Shown: positions 25,017 to 32,268, numbered from the stretch's first letter. The stretch is 32,268 nt of DNA from Solirubrobacteraceae bacterium (GCA_030447785.1 JAUJOF010000002.1:1-32268); one strand, 5' to 3'. Notes: generated from the sequence alone by a model not told the origin. A program made the numbers and translations.

Positions 25017-26560
25017 GCGAGCACCTCGATGGCGTAGTCGGGGCAGTCCAGCCGCCCGTGCTCGGCGTCGATCGACGTGCGCGCGCCGTCGCCGGGAGGG
25101 ACCAGGCGCAGACGAGTGCGCCCGTCGGCGCTCACCGCGCGGCGCGTCCCGTCGCGCTCGCGGCGGTGGGCGAACGCGCGCGACAAGATCGCCAGCAGGT
25201 GGTCGAGCTCGACGGGGTGCAGGCGGTGCAGCTCGCTCATGTGCAGCCGCTCGCCGGCGCGCAGGCGATCGAGCAGCCGGCGCAGGTGCTCGTGCTCGGC
25301 GGCCTGGCGGGCACGTACCCGCTCCCCCAGGGCGGCGTTGAAGGTCAGCCGCGCGGGGCTTCCCGCCCCCGACGCCCGCGACCCCGGCGTGCGCAGGTGC
25401 GCGGCCACCGCGATCGGCTCGGCCTCGCGCCAGCTCGTCGAGCCGGGCCTGGCCAGCTGGTCGGCATCGGCCTCGGGGATCGAGAGGTGGCGCGGAGCGC
25501 GCAGACCGGTGGCCACCGCCAGGCAGGCCGTGGCGGTGCGCTCGTCCGCCCCGGCGACGATGCGCGCCAGGGCGTCCCACGCCGCCGCGCGATCGCGTCG
25601 TCCGGCGGCCCGGTCGATGAGCCGCTCGGCGGTGTCGATCAGCGTGCGGATCGCGTCCAGCAACTTGCCGGTCAGCAGCGCCCACGGGGCGTCGGCCGAG
25701 CCCTCGGCGCCGAACCAGGCCCGCACGGCGTGCCAGCGGGCCGCCTCGGCCCGGAGGGCCTGTTCGCGCACCTGCTCCTCGGTCAGCTCCCCGATGGCCG
25801 GGGGCAGCGCGCGCGCCGACAGCGCCAGCTCCACCAGCCGCTCGACGCCCAGCTCCTCGACCTGGGCGATCGAGCGCAGGATCGGCTCGGCGTGACGGCG
25901 CAGGTCGCGATGGAAGCCCTGCAGGTAGGCGACGATCACCTCCTGCTGGGCCACGAACTCGCCGCTGGTGACCCGGTCCGACGCGGTGAAGGCCTGCAGC
26001 TGGGTCATGAAGTCCGTCGCGCCCTGGCGCAGCGCGGCGACGGCGTCGGCCACCGTCTCCAGGTCGTCGGCCAGGGCCGGCGAGTCGGGCTGCTCGGCGC
26101 CCAGCTGGGCGACGATGCGCGCCAGCGCATCGCGGATGGCCAGCAGCCGCCCCGACTCCAGCTCGCCCAGCTCCTCACCCAGGGCGTCCAGCTCGCCCAG
26201 CAGCCGCTCCACGCGCTCGCCCGCCGGGGTGATGTCATAGACGAAGCGCCGCCGGCGCCACTCGGCCGCCGAGCCCACCGCGCGCGTGTCCGCGCGCGCG
26301 ACCAGCGCCCCGTCGCCGGTCAGGCGCTCCAGGCAGCGCTCGAGCACGTCGTCGGGCAGCTGGGCGCCGAACTCCGCCGCCAGCCGGCGCTGGACCCCGG
26401 CCGGGGACAGCTGCCAGCCGATGTCGCGCGTCTTGTTGAGGTGGAAGACGCGCATGATCCGCCGGTAGCGCTCGGCGTGCTCGCCCACCGCATAGCCCAC
26501 CTCGCGCCGCTCGGGGAGCCCGCTGGACATCAGCAGCAGGACAGGCCCCGGGTCGTCCAT
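25013..26560 (-). CDS. jetA: JetA-like protein, DUF2397/TIGR02677 family
   Basis: A 515-aa protein, intact, from ATG 26560. The N-terminal winged-helix region has YAVGEHAERYRRIMRVFHLN, LERCLERLTGDGALVARADT and RRRRFVYDITPAGERVERLL. A long helical middle follows (ELESGRLLAIRDALARIVAQ, SGEFVAQQEVIVAYLQGFHR), then a basic C-terminal part with LTFNAALGERVRARQAAEHE. This order matches DUF2397, the kleisin/MukF-like subunit (JetA) of Wadjet-type SMC complexes that cleave plasmids. The next genes (DUF2398, TIGR02680-like) confirm the assignment. I do not assert the Wadjet subtype. It lies 173 bp after the MazF-like gene on the same strand. Confidence 0.83.
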   Translation of the reverse strand: MDDPGPVLLLMSSGLPERREVGYAVGEHAERYRRIMRVFHLNKTRDIGWQLSPAGVQRRLAAEFGAQLPDDVLERCLERLTGDGALVARADTRAVGSAAEWRRRRFVYDITPAGERVERLLGELDALGEELGELESGRLLAIRDALARIVAQLGAEQPDSPALADDLETVADAVAALRQGATDFMTQLQAFTASDRVTSGEFVAQQEVIVAYLQGFHRDLRRHAEPILRSIAQVEELGVERLVELALSARALPPAIGELTEEQVREQALRAEAARWHAVRAWFGAEGSADAPWALLTGKLLDAIRTLIDTAERLIDRAAGRRDRAAAWDALARIVAGADERTATACLAVATGLRAPRHLSIPEADADQLARPGSTSWREAEPIAVAAHLRTPGSRASGAGSPARLTFNAALGERVRARQAAEHEHLRRLLDRLRAGERLHMSELHRLHPVELDHLLAILSRAFAHRRERDGTRRAVSADGRTRLRLVPPGDGARTSIDAEHGRLDCPDYAIEVLA

Positions 26561-26732
26561 CGCCCTGCCGGGGGGTCGCGGCGGACGGTGGGATCCTGAC
26601 GGAAGCGGACGGACGGCATGGACCAGCGACCGTAGACGCGCTTCGGACGGAATGCCCGAGGGCTCGATCGCGCAGCTCGCGGAAGCGTGCGTCGGCCTCT
26701 GCGGACGTGGGCGGTGCGGCGAGAGCGCCGGG

Positions 26733-27041
26733 TCAGCAGCCGGTGGCCACCGCCAGCGCCGCGCACACCGACTGCATCCGTTGCGTGGTCAGACGCGCGA
26801 TCGGCTCGCTCAGGCCGTCGCGCTCGACGACCGTGAGGTTGTCCAGCGACAGCGCGCAGACGCCGGGCATGCCGTCGGACTCGTCAAGCGCGACCTCACT
26901 GGGGATGTCGCGGATCGTGCGCGTCACGGGGACCGCGAGGACCCCGGTGAGCACGGGGATCGCCTCGGCGCGTGTCAGCACCAGGAACGGACGCCTTCCG
27001 GCGCGCGGGTCGCTGTACCAGCAGACGTCGCCGCGACTCAC
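26733..27041 (-). CDS. MazF/PemK-type toxin endoribonuclease
   Basis: A 102-aa protein starting at GTG 27041, which overlaps the antitoxin stop (27038-27040); GTG 27044 is an alternative. It shows the PemK/MazF barrel pattern: VSRGDVCWYSDPRAGRRPFL, VLTGVLAVPVTRTIRDIPSE, GMPGVCALSLDNLTVVER and QSVCAALAVATGC. MazF toxins cut mRNA or tRNA at short motifs. The first strand has GDVCWY where many MazF proteins have GDI(V/W). The tandem organisation with a ribbon-helix-helix antitoxin is common in actinobacteria. The long open frame upstream to 27134 is shadow of the antitoxin gene. Confidence 0.83.
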   Translation of the reverse strand: MSRGDVCWYSDPRAGRRPFLVLTRAEAIPVLTGVLAVPVTRTIRDIPSEVALDESDGMPGVCALSLDNLTVVERDGLSEPIARLTTQRMQSVCAALAVATGC

Positions 27042-27352
27042 CACGGCTCGTGCCCGCCGGCGCGCTCCTCGGCGTCCAGGCGGCGCATCACCCGTGCGGC
27101 GCCGTCGCGAGGCAGGGCGCCCACGTTCCCCCACTCGTCAGGCTGGGCCTGGGGGACGCGCCGGTAGCCCTGCACCAGGCGCCGCGAGAACTCCGCCTCG
27201 CGCTCGTCGTGGAGGTGGGCCTGCACCGCCTCGCGCACGAGCGCCGAGCGCGACATGCCCCGTCGCCGGGCCTGGCGGTCCAGCAGCTCGAGGAGCTCGT
27301 CGGACAGCTGCACGATCGTCTGGGTGCGGCCCACGTGTCCAATGGTAGTCAT
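27038..27352 (-). CDS. Ribbon-helix-helix antitoxin of a MazF-like pair
   Basis: A 104-aa protein from ATG 27352. The residues TQTIVQLSDELLELLDRQAR and RRGMSRSALVREAVQAHLHD form a CopG/MazE-type ribbon-helix-helix DNA-binding domain. The acidic/aromatic C-terminal tail is likely to wrap the toxin. Its stop overlaps the MazF-like start. Its own start overlaps the stop of the AAA-ATPase tail upstream (ATGA at 27349-27352), so it may be expressed from a promoter within or upstream of that remnant. Autorepression is usual for this class, but no operator could be picked out. Confidence 0.82.
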   Translation of the reverse strand: MTTIGHVGRTQTIVQLSDELLELLDRQARRRGMSRSALVREAVQAHLHDEREAEFSRRLVQGYRRVPQAQPDEWGNVGALPRDGAARVMRRLDAEERAGGHEPW

Positions 27353-27663
27353 TGGGTCTCCAGGTCGCTGGCCGACTGCCACAGCACGTCGATCTCGCCG
27401 CCGGCCTCGCGGCGAGCCGCCTCGTAGGCGTCGGTCCAGTGCTCGATGTCCGCGGCGCCCCGCGCCGGGGCGCGCTCGTAGAGGTGATGGGCCAGGAGCC
27501 TCGCGCGCTGGGGATGCCCCTCCGAGACGCCCAACTGCGGACCCAGCCCGCCCCCGGGGTCGCGCCCGCGGGCCGCGAATCCCGCGACGTAGCACCTCAC
27601 GGTGCCGCTACGACCACCCCTCCGGGCGACTCCTCCGGCCGCGCAGCAAGCAGAGGCGCACAC
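27349..27663 (-). pseudogene. C-terminal fragment of an AAA-type ATPase (5' end missing)
   Basis: About 80 residues (roughly 27349-27600) read FAARGRDPGGGLGP, GHPQRARLLAHHLYERAP, ADIEHWTDAYEAARREAG and EIDVLWQSASDLETQ. The GHPQRAxLLAHHLYE block is, from memory, typical of the lid region of archaeal-type AAA ATPases found in actinobacteria. No Walker A or B motif precedes it, and the sequence to the right is the start of the divergent DMT gene, which also lacks its start. I therefore read it as the end of a truncated gene. It could alternatively be an unrelated small ORF translated with the toxin-antitoxin pair. Confidence 0.5.
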
Positions 27664-27713
27664 CGGCCGCCCACCGGGTACAGCGCACGTGTGCCCGCGA
27701 CCCGGAGCAGCTC

Positions 27714-28561
27714 CTGACCCTCCCCCTGGGTGTCCTGGCCGCCCTCGCGGCCGCGCTCCTGTACAGCGCCGGGGTCACCCTCCAGGCCGTCGAGGCGCGC
27801 GAGACGCCCGAGAGCGACTCGCTGCGCGCGTCGCTGCTGCGCCATCTCGCCACGCGCCGGCGTTGGATCATCGGTACCGCGTGCGTGCTGGGAGGGTGGA
27901 TCATGCAGGCCGTCGCGCTGCTGCTCGCGCCGATCACCGTCGTGCAGCCGGCGCTCGCGGTCAGCATCATCGCGCTGCTGTTCATCGGCTGTCGCTGGTT
28001 CGACCAGACCGCGCGGACCAGGGAGGTCCTGGCGGCGCTGGCCATCGCCATCGGCGTCGGTGGGCTCGTGGCGGGCTCACCCGGCCACAGCGAAGGCGAT
28101 GGCGAGCCGCTGGCCCTCGCGGTGGGGCTGACGGTGCTGGGGCTCGTGGCGCTGAGCCCCTTCGCCCTGCGCGGCCGGCGCCGGGTCGGCGGGCTGGTGG
28201 CGCTCAGCGCGGGGCTGGCCTACGCATGGGCGGCTTTGGGACCAAGTTCCTCGCCGACGGCGTGTCGTCCGGTGCCTGGGAGATCTCGCTGGTGTGGCTC
28301 GCCGCCACGGCGGCGGCCGCCGTCGTCGGCCTGGTGAGCGAGATGACCGCGTTGCAGAGCCGGTCGGCCATTCGGGTGTTCCCGGTGGTGCTGGTGGTGC
28401 AGATCGTCGTGGCGGTGCTGCTGGCGCCGCTACTCGCGGGCGAGGACTGGAGCCCCGACCCGTTCGTCCTCGCGCTCCTGGGGGTGTCGCTGGCCGTCGT
28501 CGCGGCGGGAACCCGGGCGCTGGCGGGGGCGGACGCCGTCGAGGCGACGATCGCCGGGTAG
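27714..28561 (+). CDS. DMT/EamA-like multi-helix membrane protein (frameshift as read, start uncertain)
   Basis: The first frame encodes hydrophobic helices (GVLAALAAALLYSAGVTLQA, WIIGTACVLGGWIMQAVALL, VQPALAVSIIALLFIGCRWF, EVLAALAIAIGVGGLVAGSP). The second frame continues with GTKFLADGVSSGAW, ISLVWLAATAAAAVVGLVSE and VFPVVLVVQIVVAVLLAPLL. One extra G at the GGG run 28228-28230 joins them (W-G-G-F-G-T-K). The pattern resembles drug/metabolite transporter or NIPA-like permeases with about nine helices, and the substrate is unknown. No ATG, GTG or TTG lies in frame close to the first helix, so the true start appears to be missing. The listed start is only the first codon of the homologous part. 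Its end overlaps the convergent pssA tail by about 130 bp. Confidence 0.7.
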
Positions 28562-29110
28562 GGGTGAGCGGCGCCGGCGGTCGAACCGCACGCCGTTCCA
28601 GATCGCCAGAAAGGTGGGGAAGCGCAGAGCGCTGATCATCGTCCCCGAGAGGAGCAGGATCAGCACGAGCGCCAGGCCGGGCGCGAGCGTGAAGGCCGCC
28701 GCGGCGGCGACCACGAGCCCCGCGGGCGGGAGCGGCAGGCCGACGAACGAGCGACGGTCGTCCTCGGCCGAGGAGAAGCGGGCCAGCCGCCACGCCGCGG
28801 CCAGGACGAAGATCAGGCTCGCCCCCAGGCCGGCCACGGGCACCATTTTCAGGGTGGCCTGGTAGAGCATGAACGCCGGCGCCAGCGCGAACGCGGCGTG
28901 GTCGGCCAAGCTGTCGAGCTGGCTGCCGAACCCGCCTTCCGCGCAGGCCCTGCGCGCCAGCGGGCCGTCGAGCGAATCGAGGATCGCCGCGGCCACCACC
29001 GCCGCCAGCGCGCCGACCAGGCGGCCCTCGGCCGCCAGCACGACGGCCACGAACGCGGCCGCGAGGCTGCCGGTGGTCATCAGGTTGGCGGCGCTGACCT
29101 GTGCTCTCAT
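28430..29110 (-). CDS. pssA: CDP-alcohol phosphatidyltransferase, probable phosphatidylserine synthase PssA
   Basis: This 226-aa membrane enzyme has the complete CDP-alcohol phosphotransferase motif: Asp45, Asp48-Gly49, Ala52-Arg53, Gly62, Asp66 and Asp70 in the expected D-x2-DG-x2-AR-x8-G-x3-D-x3-D spacing. Hydrophobic helices flank it (SLAAAFVAVVLAAEG, VAGLGASLIFVLAAAWRLA, GLVVAAAAAFTLAPGLALVL). The next gene upstream is phosphatidylserine decarboxylase, with a 4-nt overlap (ATGA at 29107-29110), so the product is most likely phosphatidylserine. The last ~50 residues after WNGVRFDRRRR are polar, not family-like and antisense to the DMT gene, so the natural stop may be further right. Confidence 0.87.
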   Translation of the reverse strand: MRAQVSAANLMTTGSLAAAFVAVVLAAEGRLVGALAAVVAAAILDSLDGPLARRACAEGGFGSQLDSLADHAAFALAPAFMLYQATLKMVPVAGLGASLIFVLAAAWRLARFSSAEDDRRSFVGLPLPPAGLVVAAAAAFTLAPGLALVLILLLSGTMISALRFPTFLAIWNGVRFDRRRRSPLPGDRRLDGVRPRQRPGSRRDDGQRHPQEREDERVGAPVLARE

Positions 29111-29748
29111 GTCTTGGCTCCCATGTAGCGCGCGATCGGGGTGACGCCGGCCCGCACGCGCTCACCGACGTCGACGAGCGCCTCCGCCTCCCCCGCGCGG
29201 ACCAGGACGTCGGCGCGCGAGCCGAGGTGGATCAGCGCGATGCGCTGCCCCGCCTGCACGCGATCGCCCAGCCACGCCCACGACGAAATGCGCCGGGCGA
29301 GCATACCGGCGTACTGGACGAGCACGACCCGCCGGGGGCCGTCATCGATGGCCAGCCGCTTGCGGTGGTTGTCGCGCGCGCGCCCCAGGAAGGCGGGGAC
29401 GAAGCCTCCGGGCGTCTGCTCGGCGGCGGCGATCCGCCCGGGGGCCGGGCTGCGGTTGACGTGGACGTCGTAGATGGCCAGGAAGGTGCTGATGCGCAGC
29501 GCCTCCTGCCCGCCGAGCCAGTCGTCCTGTGCGGTGTCGACCGAGACCACGGCGCCGTCGGCGGGCGCGTAGAGGGTGTCGGGCTCGCGCGCGGAGGTGC
29601 GCGACGGGTCGCGGAAGAAGACCATGCAGGCTAGCCCCACCCCCACCAGCAGGCGACCCTTCAGCGCGCGCAGCGGCGCGGTGATCGTCTCGATGGCCAG
29701 CGCGGCGAGCAGGTAGCGCCGCGCCTCGCGGAAGGTGCGCCGGCTCAC
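29107..29748 (-). CDS. psd: Phosphatidylserine decarboxylase proenzyme
   Basis: A 213-aa short-type (Bacillus/archaeal-like) phosphatidylserine decarboxylase, converting phosphatidylserine to phosphatidylethanolamine. Signatures are LLVGVGLACMVFFRDPSR, YAPADGAVVSV, ISTFLAIYDVHVNRSPAPG and DNHRKRLAIDDG. The self-cleavage site is Leu175-Gly176-Ser177 in ALIHLGSRADVLV, where Ser177 becomes the pyruvoyl group. An N-terminal hydrophobic stretch anchors it to the membrane. GTG 29748 overlaps the stop of the methyltransferase gene, and the stop overlaps the pssA start, giving a coupled three-gene operon. Intact. Confidence 0.93.
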   Translation of the reverse strand: MSRRTFREARRYLLAALAIETITAPLRALKGRLLVGVGLACMVFFRDPSRTSAREPDTLYAPADGAVVSVDTAQDDWLGGQEALRISTFLAIYDVHVNRSPAPGRIAAAEQTPGGFVPAFLGRARDNHRKRLAIDDGPRRVVLVQYAGMLARRISSWAWLGDRVQAGQRIALIHLGSRADVLVRAGEAEALVDVGERVRAGVTPIARYMGAKT

Positions 29749-30359
29749 CCGGGCCCCTCGGCGGGGCGGCAGGCGTACAGGACCGCCGGCGGCACGTTGA
29801 GCGGCGAGACGCGCATCCGCACGGAGGCGAACGTCCGGCGCAGGTCGCCGCGCAGGAACAGCGAGTACTGGAGCACGAGCATCACCCCGTCTTCGGCCAG
29901 GACGCGGCGGGCGACCGCGAGGATCTCCCGCCGCAGGTCCCCGGGCAGCGACGTGAAGGGCAGGGCGGAGACGATCACCTCGGGGCGCCGGCCGTCGAGA
30001 TGGGCCTCGAGGTTGGCGGCGGAGTCGGCGATCACCCGCAGGCGCGGGTCGCCCAGCTCGCCGGCGAGGGCCCCGGCGAGCGCCGGGTCCACCTCGAAGG
30101 CCAGCAGGGTCGCGTCCGGGCCCAGCCGCGCGAGGATCTCGCGTGTATAGGGACCCGTTCCCGCGCCCAGCTCGACCACGCACCGGGCCCGCTCGACGGG
30201 GGCCATGTCGAGCGTCGCGCGCACCGTGTGTCGCGAGGTGGGCAGCACGGCGCCCACCCGCCCCGGACCCGCCAGGAAGGAACGCAGGAACCGCGCCCGC
30301 TCTCCGGCGCGCGGCCGCCGCCCCTGCGCGGCATGGGGGTCGAGGACCACGAAACCCAC
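29745..30359 (-). CDS. Class I SAM methyltransferase, phospholipid N-methyltransferase-like
   Basis: The protein is 204 aa from GTG 30359, which is preceded by a weak GGGAA. Homology begins at ARFLRSFLAGPGRVGAVLPT (residues 22-41), a segment typical of PmtA/LigE-type phospholipid methyltransferases that precedes the SAM loop VELGAGTGPYT (62-72). Further motifs are LLAFEVDPALA, VSALPFTSLPGDLR and VLAEDGVMLVLQYSLFLRGD. It lies first in an operon with psd and pssA, so methylation of phosphatidylethanolamine toward phosphatidylcholine is a reasonable inference, though not shown. The frame continues upstream to 30488, but that extension is not family-like. Confidence 0.8.
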   Translation of the reverse strand: MGFVVLDPHAAQGRRPRAGERARFLRSFLAGPGRVGAVLPTSRHTVRATLDMAPVERARCVVELGAGTGPYTREILARLGPDATLLAFEVDPALAGALAGELGDPRLRVIADSAANLEAHLDGRRPEVIVSALPFTSLPGDLRREILAVARRVLAEDGVMLVLQYSLFLRGDLRRTFASVRMRVSPLNVPPAVLYACRPAEGPG

Positions 30360-30586
30360 TTTCCCGATTCCGCGGGCGGCCACGCCCTCCGGTGCCTCGG
30401 GACAGCGGACCGACAGAAGCTTCGATGCGCCATCCCGGAGGCGCTCCCCGAGCCCGGCCTCGGCTGTTACGGTGCCCGCGAGGGTCACCCTCCGCGCGCG
30501 CGGAGATCACGGGGGGCGGGTCAGCCTCGACGGCAGCGTCGGGCTCGGCGGCCGCCCGCTGGCCGCGCGACACCGACTGCAGGACA

Positions 30587-30900
30587 GTGAAGGCCGCCCG
30601 GTTGCGCGCCTACCACGAGCCACTGGCCTGGACGAGCTCGAGGAGCCGCGCGCGGTCGTCCCGCTGCTGTCACGCTGCCCTACACGCTCGGTCACGACAA
30701 CGCCGGCTGAATCCACGAGGTGGGCTCGGCCGTCACCACCGTCGAGGTCGGCGACGCGGTGATCGTGCATCAGTTCATCACCTGTGGCCTGTGCCGTCCC
30801 TGCGCCGCGGAGACGACATGCACTGCCTCACCGGCACTTTCCCGGGCATCGCCGAGACCGTGGATTCGCCGACTTCCTGCTCCCCGCGCTGTATGCCCGC
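30587..30900 (+). pseudogene. Decayed zinc-dependent alcohol dehydrogenase (N-terminal remnant)
   Basis: Pieces of one medium-chain alcohol dehydrogenase appear in shifting frames. KAARLRAYHEPL follows GTG 30587, LDELEEPR is in another frame, then TLPYTLGHDNAG-stop-IHEVGSAV, VEVGDAVIVHQFITCGLCRPC, GDDMHCLTGTFPGIAET and GFADFLL. The stop is TGA where Trp is expected (30708-30710). About 45 residues between EEPR and TLPYT, and everything after GFADFLL (about 250 residues), are missing. The structural zinc Cys ladder is still visible. At least three frame shifts, a nonsense codon and two large losses make it a genuine pseudogene rather than a read error. The rest of 30360-30973 shows no gene that I can support. 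Confidence 0.8.
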
Positions 30901-30973
30901 GATCGGCGTCGGTCACTGATGCCCACCGGCCCCCTCGTCCCCGGAGGCCGGGTACTCCTCGCGCGCCCGGGGA

Positions 30974-31468
30974 TCAGCGCCAGCCTGCGACGCCCTCCCC
31001 GCCGACGGGATCCTGGGGTGGTGCGTCGAGCGCGGCGATCCGCTCGCGGGCACGCTCGACCTCGGCCGGATCGTCGCCGCGCAGGAGGTCGTAGTCCTCC
31101 TGGCCGGCCGGATAGGCGCCCACCACGGTGAACGCTGCGTCCGAGGCAGCGCGTCGGTGCCCGGTTCCCGCCGGCAGGACGAGCACGTCGCCGCTGCCCA
31201 CCTCGAACGCCCGGCCCTGCGGGCCGCCGAGCTCGAGCGTCGCGCTGCCGGCCACCACCCCCAGCACCTCGTGCGAGGTGGAGTGGAAGTGGTGGAAGTC
31301 GAACACCCCATCCACCCACGACCCGCGCCAACCGTGCTCGGCGAACAGATCGCGGCACTCCTCGGCGCCACCCCGGGCCGCCTCGACGTCGTGGTAGATC
31401 AGCACGGCGAACGACGGATGGTTGGGGATCCGCTCGCCCGGCGCGGCGTGCCAGGTGTCAAGCTCCAT
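30974..31468 (-). CDS. Cupin protein of the YjlB (COG4297) type
   Basis: A 164-aa single-cupin protein from ATG 31468. It shows NHPSFAVLIYHDVEAARGG, HGWRGSWVDGVFDFHHFHST, SHEVLGVVAGSATLELGGPQ, GDVLVLPAGTGHRR and GAYPAGQEDYDLLRGD. The HFHSTSHE and LPAGTGH blocks are the two cupin metal-binding motifs. YjlB-type proteins have no established reaction. It lies beside the alcohol dehydrogenase remnant and faces away from the methyltransferase gene at 31566, with about 97 bp between starts. The protein is intact. Confidence 0.85.
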   Translation of the reverse strand: MELDTWHAAPGERIPNHPSFAVLIYHDVEAARGGAEECRDLFAEHGWRGSWVDGVFDFHHFHSTSHEVLGVVAGSATLELGGPQGRAFEVGSGDVLVLPAGTGHRRAASDAAFTVVGAYPAGQEDYDLLRGDDPAEVERARERIAALDAPPQDPVGGEGVAGWR

Positions 31469-31565
31469 GGCTTGCTGGTACCCGCTGACCCGAGAGCGCT
31501 CGCGGGAGGGCGAGCCCTGACCTCCTCCCCTGCCGGCAGCGGCCGCCTGCGAGGATGGCGATCCG

Positions 31566-32186
31566 ATGAGGCTCCCGACCCGCAGCGTGGCGGTGGCGAT
31601 CAGTGCGCTTGGCGGTGCGGCACTGTGGTGGCGCCGCCATCCCTCGGCCTGCCCCTACAGCCAGCGCTTCTGGGTCCAGGCGCCCCACCCGTTCATCACC
31701 CGCGACCGGCTCCGCGAGGCACTCGGCGACGTCCACGGCAAGCGGGTGCTCGAGATCGGCCCGGGCACCGGCTACTACACGCTGCCGGTCGCGGAGTGGA
31801 TCGGCCCCGACGGGCGACTGGACGTCGTCGACCTGCAGCAGGAGATGCTCGACCACGTGCTGCGCCGCGGCGCCGACCAGGGAACCGCGAGCACCATCCA
31901 CGCCACGCAGGGTGACGCCCGCCGGCTGCCCTACCCCGACGACACCTTCGACGCGGCCTTCCTCGTCGCGGTGCTCGGCGAGATCCCCGACCAGACCGGG
32001 GCGCTGGGCGAGCTGAGACGGGTGCTCAACCCCCGCGGGCGCCTCGTCGTGGGCGAGCTCTGGGGTGACCCGCACGTGGTGCCCGCCGGGCAGCTGCGCC
32101 GCCGCGCCGAGTGGGCCGGCCTGGGCTGGGAGCGCCGCGTGGGTCCGCCGCTGGGCTTCTTCGCCGTCCTGCGACCCCAGGCGTGA
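31566..32186 (+). CDS. Membrane-anchored class I SAM-dependent methyltransferase
   Basis: A 206-aa protein from ATG 31566. Residues about 8-22 (VAVAISALGGAALWW) form one membrane anchor. The methyltransferase domain shows RVLEIGPGTGYYTLPVAEWI (SAM loop GPGTG), LDVVDLQQEMLDHVL, TQGDARRLPYPDDTFDAAFL and LRRVLNPRGRLVVGE. It resembles UbiE/Methyltransf_11 enzymes, and the substrate is unknown. A menaquinone C-methyltransferase role is not supported by position or by extra motifs. The 82 bp after it, to the window end, contain no gene that I can see. Confidence 0.85.
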   Translation: MRLPTRSVAVAISALGGAALWWRRHPSACPYSQRFWVQAPHPFITRDRLREALGDVHGKRVLEIGPGTGYYTLPVAEWIGPDGRLDVVDLQQEMLDHVLRRGADQGTASTIHATQGDARRLPYPDDTFDAAFLVAVLGEIPDQTGALGELRRVLNPRGRLVVGELWGDPHVVPAGQLRRRAEWAGLGWERRVGPPLGFFAVLRPQA

Positions 32187-32268
32187 CCGTCGCCTCCCGC
32201 CCGCTGACCGCGGCGTGTCTCCTGGGGCCGGAGCCTGGCGGGCTGGCGAAGACGTTGGGAGCGGGCGG

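Noticed and set aside
26561..26732. Possible gene or RNA between jetA and the MazF-like gene
   Set aside because: Only short Arg-rich frames; no RNA fold or motif that I could support.
31566..32186. Menaquinone methyltransferase (MenG/UbiE) assignment for the last gene
   Set aside because: It has an N-terminal membrane anchor and only generic class I motifs, and it is far from the men genes.

Overview
The window is about 32 kb of very GC-rich DNA with long antisense shadow ORFs, overlapping stop/start codons and frequent GTG starts. It carries menaquinone genes (menH, menD, menF), gatCAB, ilvBN, cysEK, a Wadjet-type locus and a pssA-psd pair. Together these suggest an actinobacterium. Thermoleophilia (Solirubrobacterales-like) is my best guess, but that is inference from protein style, not from a marker gene.

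Layout. 1-3060: a partial GH3 lipoprotein and a glucose/sorbosone-dehydrogenase-type lipoprotein (minus), then a tandem-DUF427 protein (plus). 3145-9056: a menaquinone neighbourhood (menH, menD, menF) interrupted by a vapBC toxin-antitoxin pair and a GT1 glycosyltransferase. 9076-11319: ilvB-ilvN. 11394-12861: a zinc-ribbon membrane protein, a broken membrane protein and a small coupled protein, all of unknown function. 13083-19821: a housekeeping run on the minus strand (pcrA, folD, a small membrane protein, gatC, gatA, gatB). 19919-22551: a queuosine-salvage-type protein, cysE and cysK. 22592-27663: a damaged accessory island with an EAL-domain remnant, a decapitated jetC, jetB, jetA, a mazF-like toxin with its ribbon-helix-helix antitoxin, and the tail of an AAA ATPase. 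27714-30359: a DMT-type membrane protein, then pssA, psd and a phospholipid-methyltransferase-like gene in a tightly overlapping operon. 30587-32186: a decayed zinc alcohol dehydrogenase, a YjlB-type cupin and a membrane-anchored methyltransferase.

The main result of the hunt is that many recognisable genes are broken as read. Four genes (menD, jetB, the GGDEF-EAL gene and the DMT transporter) each lack exactly one base at a G-run. gatB lacks about 61 bp of a highly conserved segment, and a membrane-protein gene carries a perfect 55-bp tandem duplication. jetC loses 7 bp and is then fused after about 72 codons to the tail of a GGDEF-EAL gene. The AAA and DMT genes both lose their 5' ends at one divergent junction. 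The uniform G-run losses, including in genes expected to be essential, look like sequence or assembly errors. The alcohol dehydrogenase, with a nonsense codon plus deletions, looks like true decay.

The most interesting biology is the Wadjet-type anti-plasmid locus (JetA = DUF2397, JetB = DUF2398, JetC = TIGR02680-like). It lies directly downstream of a toxin-antitoxin pair and has lost most of JetC and all of JetD in this sequence. I did not find a convincing wholly new system.
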